A program made the position numbers and the translations under genes. The notes under the pieces are model-generated. The model did not search any database. It was not told the DNA's origin and saw only the letters and a list, made by a program, of their open reading frames with translations. Below are positions 46,526 through 54,391 of a DNA stretch of 64,000 bases, one piece after another. Location of the stretch: the NCBI RefSeq assembly GCF_003667705.1, contig NZ_CP033019.1, positions 3,844,001 to 3,908,000 on the forward strand, read 5' to 3'. Numbering within the stretch: position 1 is the first letter of the stretch; each line of letters begins with the position of its first letter. The stretch comes from Janthinobacterium agaricidamnosum. Its GTDB lineage: Bacteria; Pseudomonadota; Gammaproteobacteria; Burkholderiales; Burkholderiaceae_D.

Positions 46526-46699
46526 TCAATGCATTTTCACGGGCGGTGGCGGCGGCGTTGGCTCCTCGACCGGCACGGGGTCGATGTGCGGCGGCTGTTC
46601 CGGCGGCGGCGTGAGGGGATCGCCTTCCGGCGGTGGCGGCATATCGGGTTCGGGCGTGCTGTGTGCACGCAGCGGGGAAAAATGGAATTGTGGCTGCAT
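46526..46699 (-). CDS. Small proline-rich protein, 57 aa
   Basis: ATG 46699 follows a near-perfect ribosome binding site (AAAGGAGGCCACC). The product is about one-third proline in an acidic context (PEPDMPPPPEGDPLTPPPEQ; VPVEEPTPPPPP), without membrane segment or signal peptide. Probably disordered, possibly a linker or adaptor peptide. No homologue is recognised. It is divergent from the glycosyltransferase gene. Confidence 0.72.
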   Translation of the reverse strand: MQPQFHFSPLRAHSTPEPDMPPPPEGDPLTPPPEQPPHIDPVPVEEPTPPPPPVKMH

Positions 46700-46836
46700 G
46701 GTGGCCTCCTTTGCCCCACTCTAGCCGATGCGGCCAAATCCTGGCGCCCGCCAGTGGCACGCTGCAGGGGAACTAAACGGCGTGGCGCCACTCCAACTTG
46801 ACAGGCATCCCCTACAGCACGAGTGCAAGCGACCCT

Positions 46837-48069
46837 ATGGCGCGCAAGAAAATCCTCTTTATGGCCGAGGCAGTGACCCTGGCCCATGTTGGCCGCCCAC
46901 TGAGCCTGGCCCAGGGCCTGGACGAGGAAGCGTACGAAGTGCACTTTGCCTGCGCCGATGGGTATGACTTTTGTTTCAGGCAAGCCCACTTCCGCCGCTG
47001 GCGCATCGACAGCATTTCATCATTGCAATTTCTGCAGGCGCTGGCCCACGGCAAGCCCGTCTATACGGAAAGCACCTTGCATGCGTACGTGGAAGATGAC
47101 TTGCGCCTGCTCAATGCCGCCCAGCCCGATCTCGTGATCGGCGACTTTCGCCTGTCGCTGTCCGTCAGCGCGCGCCTGCAGCACATTCCCTACATTACCG
47201 TCAGCAACGCCTACTGGAGTCCCTGGGTGCGCCAGCATTACACGGTGCCCAGCCTGCCCCTGACGGGCGTGCTGCCCATCTGGCTGGCCGATCCCCTGTT
47301 CCGCCTGATCCGCCCGCTGGCCTTCGCCTCGCATGCCGTCCCCCTGAACCGCGTGCGCCGACGCCATGGCCTGCCATCGCTGGGCAGCGACCTGCGGCGC
47401 ATCTATACGGATGCCGACCGCACCTTGTACGCCGATATTCCCCAGCTGTTCCCGCCGCATGGCATGCCACCCACGCACGACTACCTGGGCCCCATCATCT
47501 GGGCGCCGCCGCTCGACTTGCCGGACTGGTGGCAGCGACCGGAACTGAGCAGCGGACGGCCGATCGTCTATGTCACGCTGGGCAGCTCGGGCCAGGGGCA
47601 ATTGCTGCCGCGCGTGCTGCGCGCGCTGGCGCCCCTGCCCGTCACCGTGCTGGCGGCCACGGCCGGCACCATCCGCGTCGATGCCGTGCCGCCGAATGCC
47701 TATGTCGCGCCCTTTCTGCCGGGCGACGCGGCCGCCCGCCGCGCCAGCCTGGTGATCTGCAACGGCGGCAGCCCCACCAGCCAGCAGGCGCTGACGGCAG
47801 GCGTACCCGTCATCGGCATCGCCGGCAACCTCGACCAATTCCTCAACATGCACGGCATCGCGGGCGCCGGCGCCGGCCTGCTGCTGCGCGCCGACCGTTT
47901 CCAGGAAACCGCCCTGCGCCATGCCGCCACCCGCATGCTCGACGATGGCCGCGCCAGGCTGGCGGCGCGTCAACTGGCCACGGCCATGCGCGACTATGTG
48001 CCAGGGCAACGCTTGCTGCCCCATCTGCACGCCCTGCTGGGCTCGTCGCCCCGTGGTAGCCAGCCTTGA
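46837..48069 (+). CDS. GT1-type glycosyltransferase (UGT/MGT family)
   Basis: 410 aa from ATG 46837 (MARKKILFMAEAVTLAHVGR). GT-B fold: N-terminal acceptor domain and a C-terminal donor domain with RPIVYVTLGSSGQGQLLPRVL and the loop AYVAPFLPGDAAARRASLVICNGGSPTSQQALTAGVPVIGI, the UDP-sugar binding region of glucosyl/glucuronosyltransferases. The usual HGG is CNGG here. Acceptor unknown. It precedes the PEP-CTERM genes, but a separate promoter appears to lie between. Confidence 0.88.
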   Translation: MARKKILFMAEAVTLAHVGRPLSLAQGLDEEAYEVHFACADGYDFCFRQAHFRRWRIDSISSLQFLQALAHGKPVYTESTLHAYVEDDLRLLNAAQPDLVIGDFRLSLSVSARLQHIPYITVSNAYWSPWVRQHYTVPSLPLTGVLPIWLADPLFRLIRPLAFASHAVPLNRVRRRHGLPSLGSDLRRIYTDADRTLYADIPQLFPPHGMPPTHDYLGPIIWAPPLDLPDWWQRPELSSGRPIVYVTLGSSGQGQLLPRVLRALAPLPVTVLAATAGTIRVDAVPPNAYVAPFLPGDAAARRASLVICNGGSPTSQQALTAGVPVIGIAGNLDQFLNMHGIAGAGAGLLLRADRFQETALRHAATRMLDDGRARLAARQLATAMRDYVPGQRLLPHLHALLGSSPRGSQP

Positions 48070-48077
48070 CGGGCGCC

Positions 48078-48098
48078 GTCGGTTTTTCTTACAACGCG
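48078..48098 (+). promoter_or_regulatory. 21-bp box shared by both PEP-CTERM genes, copy 1
   Basis: A box beginning GTCGGTTTTTCTTACAACG, nearly identical (20 of 21 bases) to that at 49302-49322. It lies about 70 bp upstream of a sigma-54-like promoter, the place of an enhancer-binding site. Confidence 0.55.
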
Positions 48099-48167
48099 TC
48101 CGGCAACACCTGCACTGTGTCAACAAAAGCACGCCAAGTCATTGATTTCAAAAGAACCTCATGCGTT

Positions 48168-48183
48168 GGCATGGAAGTCGCTT
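48168..48183 (+). promoter_or_regulatory. Sigma-54-like promoter upstream of first PEP-CTERM gene
   Basis: TGGCATG-GAAG-TCGCT: GG and GC elements at the required 10-bp spacing (48169-48170 and 48181-48182), against TGGCAYG-N4-TTGCW. One mismatch is in the -12 box. PEP-CTERM genes in other bacteria are controlled by PrsK/PrsR and sigma-54, which fits. Confidence 0.5.
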
Positions 48184-48257
48184 AAGTCTGGCCATGAGCA
48201 CCTGCCGACAGGACTCAGGCAAGACTTCCAGACTCACTCAACCACGAGGTGAATGAC

Positions 48258-49238
48258 ATGAAACTTTCTAAACTGAAACTGCTCCCGGCGGCAGCGACAC
48301 TGGCCATGCTGTGCGCGGCCGGTAGCGCACAAGCGGGCGCCTACGGCTATTCCTACAACAACATCTTCGGCCTGGTCATCGCCGTGCCGACGGGCCAGAT
48401 CACGGTGGCCAACAGCACCACGATTTCGCGCAGCACGGCCACCCTGAACGGCGTGAGCGTCATCAACGGCGGCGCCGGTTCGCTCGACGCGCCGCGCGCC
48501 AACGTCGGTGCCGTCACCAAGGGCGAAAACGACTTCACCCAGCAAGGCCCCACTGGCACCTATTCGCGCGGCGATGCGCAGATCGTCAGCACGCAGTTCC
48601 CGTCGTTCCCGCCCGGCTCCACCTCCACCCAGGTGGTGAACGTGGCCGAAGCCCATCTGGGCGGCCCTGCCGGTACGGCCGATGCCTCCGGGCGCAATGG
48701 CTCGACCACGGGTTTTTCCGTCGATTTCGTCGTCGGTTCGCCCACGGCGACGCTGAGCTTTGACTTCCTGGCGTCGCCCTTCATGCAGGTCTTCCTGCAA
48801 AGCACGGTCGGCCAGTTGTCCACGGCCACGGCCAACCTGGTCGTCACCTTCACCATCACGGATGCGGCGGGCCTGACGGTGTTCAACTGGACGCCCGATG
48901 GCGTGATCGGCTCGGGCATCTTCGGTGGCACGGAAAACGCCGACGGCGCCAACCTGAACACCAGTCTGGCGACCAATTTCCTGACGCGCGGCAACCTGTT
49001 CACCTACGACCCTTCCGGCTGCGGCACGCCAACGGGCACAGGCGTCGGTACGGGCTGCGGCAGCAACTTCAGCTCCGTCAGCAATGCTTTAACGGCCGGC
49101 AACTACACCTTGACTTTGAATGCGGTGGAAAGCGTGGACCTGGTGAAACAGGCGGTGCCGGAACCTGGCACTCTGGCACTGCTGGGTCTGGGCCTGGCTG
49201 GCCTGGGCTATGCCCGCCGCCGCAAGGTTGCCGCCTGA
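48258..49238 (+). CDS. PEP-CTERM surface protein (paralogue 1)
   Basis: 326 aa. N-terminal signal peptide (about 1-27, ending GSAQAG), a Ser/Thr/Gly-rich beta domain, and a C-terminal sorting tag VPEPGTLALLGLGLAGLGYARRR: PEP motif, hydrophobic helix and basic tail recognised by exosortase. Internal blocks shared with the next gene include GAVTKGENDFTQQG, FPPGSTST, ADASGRNGS and FTYDPxGCGxPTGTG. The four cysteines in YDPSGCGTPTGTG...GCG may form a disulfide. Start ATG 48258 after GAGGTG. No exosortase gene is in the window. Confidence 0.9.
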   Translation: MKLSKLKLLPAAATLAMLCAAGSAQAGAYGYSYNNIFGLVIAVPTGQITVANSTTISRSTATLNGVSVINGGAGSLDAPRANVGAVTKGENDFTQQGPTGTYSRGDAQIVSTQFPSFPPGSTSTQVVNVAEAHLGGPAGTADASGRNGSTTGFSVDFVVGSPTATLSFDFLASPFMQVFLQSTVGQLSTATANLVVTFTITDAAGLTVFNWTPDGVIGSGIFGGTENADGANLNTSLATNFLTRGNLFTYDPSGCGTPTGTGVGTGCGSNFSSVSNALTAGNYTLTLNAVESVDLVKQAVPEPGTLALLGLGLAGLGYARRRKVAA

Positions 49239-49260
49239 ACCAGGCAACAGGGGGATTTAC

Positions 49261-49288
49261 AGGCGAGGGAGTCTCCTCGCCTTTTTTT
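49261..49288 (+). terminator. Terminator after first PEP-CTERM gene
   Basis: AGGCGAGG-GAGTCT-CCTCGCCT (49261-49282) followed by TTTTTT. It separates the two paralogous genes into two transcripts. Confidence 0.88.
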
Positions 49289-49301
49289 ATGTGGCAAGCC
49301 T

Positions 49302-49322
49302 GTCGGTTTTCCTTACAACGCG
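49302..49322 (+). promoter_or_regulatory. 21-bp PEP-CTERM box, copy 2
   Basis: A box beginning GTCGGTTTTCCTTACAACG, 24 bp upstream of the second PEP-CTERM gene's start codon and directly after the preceding terminator. The surrounding TGGCAAGCCTGTCGG resembles a sigma-54 site but has GG instead of GC at -12. Confidence 0.5.
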
Positions 49323-49346
49323 GCCGACCGGCAGATGAGGATTTTC

Positions 49347-50339
49347 ATGACTACATTTTCTTGTACCCGCTTGTCAACGGCCTTGCTGGCCTTGCTGTTG
49401 CTGGGCAGCAGCGGCACTGCCGGCGCCGCCGCCTATGGCTATTCGTACACCAGCGTCTTTGGCCTCGTCATCAGCAACCCCACCGGCTCCACCACCTTGG
49501 TCAGCAATATCGACCTGTCGCGCACCACCGCCACGCTCAATGGCAGCAGCGTCATCCACGGCGGCAGCAACGAGATCGATGCGCAGCAAGCGACACGCGG
49601 CGCCGTCACCAAGGGGGAAAATGATTTTACGCAACAAGGCATGGGCACGGCCTCGTTTGCGCGCGGCGAGGCGCAGATCGTCACCTCGCAAATCCCCCCC
49701 TTTCCGCCAGGCTCGACCAGCACGCACACGGTGAATGCGGCGGAAACCTTCCTCACGGGCGGCGGCAGCGCCGACGCCTCGGGACGCAACGGTTCCAGCA
49801 CCGCGATGACCGTCAATTTCGTCGTCGGCCAACCGGGCGCGACCCTGGCCTTCGACTTCCAGGCCCTGCCTTTCATGCAGTTGTACCTCGATGCCCTGGC
49901 CGGCACGGGCTCGGCGGCCACGACGAATATGGCGATGACGTTTACCATCATCGATGAACATGGCCAGATCGTCTTCAACTGGGCCCCCGACGGCAACCTG
50001 GGCTCCGGCATCCTGGGCGGCACCGAACTGGCCGACGCCGCCAGCCTCAATACAGGGTACGCACAAACGCCGCTGACCAGCGGCAGCGTGTTCACCTACG
50101 ATCCCGGCGGCTGCGGCGCGCCCACGGGCACCGGCATCGGCACGACGTGCGGCGGGCAGTATGGCGCCGTCACGGACAATCTGGTGGCAGGCAGCTATAC
50201 CCTGGTATTGAACATGCTGAACAGTTCCGAACTGGCCTATGTGCCGACGGACACGCCGATACCGCTACCGGGCACCTTGCCGCTGCTGGTGGCGGGCCTG
50301 GCCGCGCTGGCTGCCCTGGCGCCACGGCGGCGGCGCTGA
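49347..50339 (+). CDS. PEP-CTERM-like surface protein (paralogue 2, PLPGT tag)
   Basis: 330 aa, start ATG 49347 after GAGGATTTTC. Signal peptide (LLALLLLGSSGTAGAAA), the same beta domain as paralogue 1, and a C-terminal tag PIPLPGTLPLLVAGLAALAALAPRRRR in which PEPGT is replaced by PLPGT. Such variant tags occur in exosortase substrates. The two proteins align throughout, so this is a tandem duplication with its own promoter region. Confidence 0.85.
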   Translation: MTTFSCTRLSTALLALLLLGSSGTAGAAAYGYSYTSVFGLVISNPTGSTTLVSNIDLSRTTATLNGSSVIHGGSNEIDAQQATRGAVTKGENDFTQQGMGTASFARGEAQIVTSQIPPFPPGSTSTHTVNAAETFLTGGGSADASGRNGSSTAMTVNFVVGQPGATLAFDFQALPFMQLYLDALAGTGSAATTNMAMTFTIIDEHGQIVFNWAPDGNLGSGILGGTELADAASLNTGYAQTPLTSGSVFTYDPGGCGAPTGTGIGTTCGGQYGAVTDNLVAGSYTLVLNMLNSSELAYVPTDTPIPLPGTLPLLVAGLAALAALAPRRRR

Positions 50340-50358
50340 CCGCGCAGGGAGTCACGCC

Positions 50359-51459
50359 TCACGGCCCAGCCGTGGGCGCCACCAGCAAGTCTTGCAGCGG
50401 ACGGCGCAGCGAGCGCGCACTGGCCGCCGGCCCGGCGCCGATGCGCCCTAGGAACACGGCCCGCTCGACCGCCGCCTCCCCCAGCACGCCCTGGCATTGC
50501 ACGGCCAGCTCCTGCGCCATGTCCTGCATGCCATCGGTGCGCGAAAAGGCGCGCCGTTCGCGCACGTAGCGGGCAAAGATCAGCGGCGTCAGTTCCGGCT
50601 GCAATTGCAGTCCCAGTTGCGTGGCCGTCAGCCAGAAGCGCTGCATGGCGCGGCCGGCCGCCACGTAATCGTCGATATGGCGCGGCGGCGCATCGGCCAG
50701 CAGCACGAAATGCGCGGCACAATACAGGCCCGGCAGCAAGTCCATCTGCAGCCGCGGGGCAATCGTGCCGCCCAGCCAGGTATTGAAAAAATCCACGCGG
50801 CGCCAGCTGTGCATGACCCAGCGCATCAGCCGCGCCGTCATGGCATCGACGCCGAGCGCCTGCTCCGGGATGCGGTCGGCACTGAAGCGCGCGCCCCATT
50901 CGATCACGTCGCGGTGCACCTTGTGCGCTTCGGGCATGGTCAGGCGCAGCTTCGCATTGTCGAACATCAGCCGCGCGCAGGCCAGGCGCGCGCGCCCGCC
51001 TTCGAACCACTGCACGCCGTAGCCGGGCGGCAAGCTGGCCGCCAATGCCGCCTTTTCGCTGGCGCGCAGGCTGCGCGTGCTGAGCCGGCGCCGCTGCACG
51101 CTGCGCCGGGGCAGGAAGGCCGCCAGCGGATCGGGCAGCATGCCCGGGCTGTCGACCAGCCGTACGTCGAAGGTGGGCAAGGTGTCGGGCATGGACAAAC
51201 GCCGGCGCGCTTCCATGCGCAAGCCGTGACAGCTGGCCGCCAGGGCCATGCTTTCAAGCAAGGCACCCAGCGACAGCTGGCTGGGATGGCCGTCGAGGTC
51301 ATACACGCAATGGCTGCGCGTATCGAAACCATGCACGACCACGTGCCGCTGGTCCACGACTTCAAAGCGCCACGGCTGCGTATTGTCGCCGCTGGGCGCC
51401 CAGCGCGCCTGCTCGAGGATGTTTTCCAGCACGGGATCGTTCAGCAATGCTTGCGCCAT
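50359..51459 (-). CDS. Nitroreductase-like protein, partner of a ThiF-family gene
   Basis: 366 aa. The N-terminus LEQARWAPSGDNTQPWRFEV resembles the FMN-binding start of nitroreductases. The rest matches the C-terminal half of the mycobacterial Rv1355c (MoeY-like) architecture as recalled. ATG 51459 directly abuts the stop codon of the ThiF gene (TAAATG) with AGGGGG as ribosome binding site, so the two are translationally coupled. Substrate unknown; the name 'molybdopterin biosynthesis MoeY' sometimes applied to this family is not supported by biochemistry that I know of. Converges on the PEP-CTERM gene. Confidence 0.8.
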   Translation of the reverse strand: MAQALLNDPVLENILEQARWAPSGDNTQPWRFEVVDQRHVVVHGFDTRSHCVYDLDGHPSQLSLGALLESMALAASCHGLRMEARRRLSMPDTLPTFDVRLVDSPGMLPDPLAAFLPRRSVQRRRLSTRSLRASEKAALAASLPPGYGVQWFEGGRARLACARLMFDNAKLRLTMPEAHKVHRDVIEWGARFSADRIPEQALGVDAMTARLMRWVMHSWRRVDFFNTWLGGTIAPRLQMDLLPGLYCAAHFVLLADAPPRHIDDYVAAGRAMQRFWLTATQLGLQLQPELTPLIFARYVRERRAFSRTDGMQDMAQELAVQCQGVLGEAAVERAVFLGRIGAGPAASARSLRRPLQDLLVAPTAGP

Positions 51460-52329
51460 TTATGCCCCCTGTGCGGCGCGGCGCCGCTTGATGATGGCCA
51501 TCGTCAAGCGCTGCAGCGGATGACGGTTGCCGCCTGGACGCCAAGTATGCACGAGCTTGTTGCGGTAGGAGTCGAAATGCACGCCGTGCGGCGCCGCCAT
51601 CACCTTGCCCCGTTTTAACAGGATTTTCAAGGCTTCCGTGGCGGCCGCGCCCGCGCACAGCTGGCAGCCCATGATGGTCGACGGTCCGCGCCGCTCCTTC
51701 AGGTTGATGGCGGACGGGTCGACCAGATAGGGGCCGTGCAAGCCGGACGGCGCCAGCCCGACGAGAAAGCGCAGGGCCTTTTCTTCCTCGGGCAAGTCGC
51801 CCCAGCCAAAATACTCTTCGAACGTCATGCCGCCCGGCATGAAGCTGAGCACGGCCGTGCCCATGCCCAGCGGCGCGGCCGTGATGGCGGGAATGCCCAG
51901 GCGGGCGCACGTGGCGAAGGTGGCCTGGCGCGCGGGGAAGGCAAAGAAATCCAAGCCATCCACGTACAGGTCGACACCGGCAAAGAACTCCGCCAGGTTG
52001 CTGTCGTGTATGCCGTCGGGAAATTGTTTAATCTCCAGTTCGGGATTGATGTCCTTCGCCATCTGCGCCAATACGGCCACCTTGGGCTGGCCCAGGGTCG
52101 ACATCATGGCGCCGGCCTGGCGGTTGAAGTTGGCGATATCGAAGGTGTCGAAATCGGCGATGTGGAAGGCGCCGATGCCCAGCCGCGCCAGGGTCAGCAA
52201 GTGCACGCCGCCCACGCCGCCCATGCCCGCGATGGCCACGCGCTTGCCGCGCAAGCTGTTTTGCTCCGCCTGCGTGACCCAGCCCAGGTTGCGGGCAAAT
52301 GCCGCGTGATAGGAAAAACCTTCTGTCAT
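51460..52329 (-). CDS. ThiF/E1-family adenylyltransferase
   Basis: 289 aa. Nucleotide-binding GxGGxG in VAIAGMGGVGGVHLLTLARLG (about residues 28-48) followed by the acidic strand ADFDTFDIANFNRQ of ThiF/MoeB/E1 enzymes, which adenylate the C-terminus of a ubiquitin-like or sulfur-carrier protein. Only one CxxC (CQLC, about residue 225) is visible, so a complete four-cysteine zinc site seems absent. Start ATG 52329 after AGAGG; a GTG lies two codons upstream. No sulfur-carrier or precursor-peptide gene is adjacent. First gene of a two-gene operon. Confidence 0.88.
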   Translation of the reverse strand: MTEGFSYHAAFARNLGWVTQAEQNSLRGKRVAIAGMGGVGGVHLLTLARLGIGAFHIADFDTFDIANFNRQAGAMMSTLGQPKVAVLAQMAKDINPELEIKQFPDGIHDSNLAEFFAGVDLYVDGLDFFAFPARQATFATCARLGIPAITAAPLGMGTAVLSFMPGGMTFEEYFGWGDLPEEEKALRFLVGLAPSGLHGPYLVDPSAINLKERRGPSTIMGCQLCAGAAATEALKILLKRGKVMAAPHGVHFDSYRNKLVHTWRPGGNRHPLQRLTMAIIKRRRAAQGA

Positions 52330-52416
52330 GCTCACCTCTTCTGTGCATCCATTGCGGACGAAAAAGTTTGGACAGGTGAGCCGGGGATAAGTTCCCCCGT
52401 GACAGATAAAAAGCGG

Positions 52417-53976
52417 CTAGCGCGTCAGGCGCCGCTGCGCCGCGGCCGGCGCCACGGCGCCCACCTTGAATACGCTGACGATCTGCGCCAGCCCGGCCGC
52501 CTGCTCGTTCATGGCCTGCGCTGCCGCCGACGCCTGCTCGACCAGGGCCGAGTTTTGCTGCGTCATGTTATCCATCTCGACGATGGCCTGGTTGATCTGC
52601 TCGATGCCGGCGCTCTGCTCGGCGCTGGCCGAGGAAATCTCGGCCACGATATCGGTCACGTGCTGCACGCTGGAGACGACTTTTTCCATCGTTTCGCCCG
52701 CCAGCGCCACCAGTTTTTCACCGGCGCCCACTTGCTCGGCGGAGCTGTCGATCAGTTGCTTGATCTCCTTGGCGGCACTGGCCGAGCGCTGGGCCAGGTT
52801 GCGGACCTCGCTGGCGACGACGGCGAAACCACGGCCCTGCTCGCCCGCGCGCGCCGCTTCCACTGCCGCATTCAGGGCCAGGATATTCGTCTGGAAGGCG
52901 ATGCCGTCAATGACGGCGATGATGTCGCCGATTTTCTTCGACGAGGCATTGATGGCGCCCATGGTGTCGACCACCTGGCTCACCACGCCGCCGGCCTGCG
53001 TCGCCACTTGCGAGGCAGAAATGGCCAGCTGGTTGGCCTGGCGCGCATTGTCCGCATTCTGGCGCACGGTCGAGGTCATTTCTTCCATGGTCGATGCCGT
53101 TTCTTCCAACGATCCCGCCTGCTGCTCCGTGCGCGCCGACAGGTCGTGGTTGCCCGAGGCGATCTCGCCCGATGCCGTGGAAATCGATTCCGCATCGCTG
53201 CGCACCTGGCTCACCAGATGCGCCAGGTTGTCGCGCATGGCCTTGATGGCCATCAACAGACTGGACGTATCGCCGGGACGCGTGTCGATCTGCGTGGTCA
53301 GGTCGCCCTGCGCGATTTGCGCCACGATGGCGGCGGCATAGTCGGGTTCGCCACCGAGCTGGGCCAGGATGCGGCGCAGCATCAGGGCCGCCAGCGCGCC
53401 CACCACCAGCATCAGCGCACCGCCGATGGCCAGCAGCACGCCCGCCTGGGCCCAGAATTTGTGGTTGATGTCATCGATATACGTGCCCGTGCCGATCAGC
53501 CAGTCCCACGGTGCAAATTTCACCACGGCATACATCTTCGCCACGGGATCGGGCACGCCCGGCCTCGTGCCGTCCGCCTGCACGAGGCCGATGCGGCTGT
53601 TGGCCAGCGCGGCGCGGTAGCGGTCGCCCGACTGCTTCATGTTCTTTTGCGGCGTGCCGATGCGCGACGCATTCGGATGCACGTACAGCAAGTCCGTGCT
53701 GAAATCGCGCACAAAGTAATACATTTCGTCCTTGACGAAGCTGCCGATAGCCAGCTTGGCCTGCTGCTGGGCCTGCTCCCGCGTGAGCTTGCCCGACTGT
53801 TCCAGCGCGTACGCCTTTTCCACGGATGCGTTGGCCAATTCGACCAGCACCGTCAATTGCTCGACGCGCTCGGCCATCATGGTCTGGCGCAGGGAATACA
53901 GGGAGAAGGAAGCGATGAGGACGATGCCCAGCAAGGTGCTGAAACACAGGAGGAGAATGCGTGAACGGAGTGTCAT
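52417..53976 (-). CDS. Methyl-accepting chemotaxis protein with single Cache sensor
   Basis: 519 aa. TM1 (about 9-29), a periplasmic single-Cache domain (about 35-180) with [18 protein letters not shown] and [17 protein letters not shown]2 (about 188-210), HAMP (about 212-265), and the signalling domain with [40 protein letters not shown]. The C-terminus ends AQRRLTR without a CheR tether. Cache domains of this type often bind small organic acids, but the ligand is unknown. The ThiF operon lies 87 bp downstream in the same orientation. Confidence 0.94.
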   Translation of the reverse strand: MTLRSRILLLCFSTLLGIVLIASFSLYSLRQTMMAERVEQLTVLVELANASVEKAYALEQSGKLTREQAQQQAKLAIGSFVKDEMYYFVRDFSTDLLYVHPNASRIGTPQKNMKQSGDRYRAALANSRIGLVQADGTRPGVPDPVAKMYAVVKFAPWDWLIGTGTYIDDINHKFWAQAGVLLAIGGALMLVVGALAALMLRRILAQLGGEPDYAAAIVAQIAQGDLTTQIDTRPGDTSSLLMAIKAMRDNLAHLVSQVRSDAESISTASGEIASGNHDLSARTEQQAGSLEETASTMEEMTSTVRQNADNARQANQLAISASQVATQAGGVVSQVVDTMGAINASSKKIGDIIAVIDGIAFQTNILALNAAVEAARAGEQGRGFAVVASEVRNLAQRSASAAKEIKQLIDSSAEQVGAGEKLVALAGETMEKVVSSVQHVTDIVAEISSASAEQSAGIEQINQAIVEMDNMTQQNSALVEQASAAAQAMNEQAAGLAQIVSVFKVGAVAPAAAQRRLTR

Positions 53977-54032
53977 GGGTGCCTGGAGTGAATAGGAAAT
54001 TTAATTGCCCGATGGAAATCTTTTCAGAAAAG

Positions 54033-54077
54033 CAAAACGGGCGGCGCTACCGGGCTGTGCCCGGCAGGCACCGCCCG
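54033..54077 (-). terminator. Terminator of the 65-aa gene
   Basis: Outer arms CGGGCGG (54038-54044) and CCGCCCG (54071-54077) with an inner CCGGGC/GCCCGG hairpin; on the minus strand the stem is followed by TTTTGCTTTT. Confidence 0.65.
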
Positions 54078-54098
54078 CTGTAAGTCGTGTTTAAAAGG

Positions 54099-54296
54099 TC
54101 AGGCCAAGGCTTCCTTGGCCGCCTCTTCCGGCGTCAAGCCGTCGTAGAACTGGTCGGTAAACCACTCGACCTGCTCTTCGATGTGGTCCTGCGCCTGCGC
54201 CACGGTGGCGCCGCCAGCCACGAGGAAGCCTTCGACCTCGATACACCAGTTGATCAACTCCAGGGTTTCCGGATCGAGCTCTTCTTTCTTAGCCAT
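54099..54296 (-). CDS. Small acidic hypothetical protein, 65 aa
   Basis: ATG 54296 follows AAGGA; the frame opens further upstream but those residues lie in an AT-rich leader. Sequence KKEELDPETLELINWCIEVEGFLVAGGATVAQAQDHIEEQVEWFTDQFYDGLTPEEAAKEALA: acidic, helical, with a C-terminal DGLTPEEAAKE turn typical of small helical-bundle proteins. No family recognised. It sits between the M16 peptidase and chemoreceptor genes with its own terminator. Confidence 0.72.
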   Translation of the reverse strand: MAKKEELDPETLELINWCIEVEGFLVAGGATVAQAQDHIEEQVEWFTDQFYDGLTPEEAAKEALA

Positions 54297-54391
54297 CGTA
54301 TTTCCTTGCTTGTTAAATTGCGATATCACATCAATAAGCGGCAGTTTAACAGCTTCGCCACGCTGCCGCCCATGCAGATCAAACACGAGGA

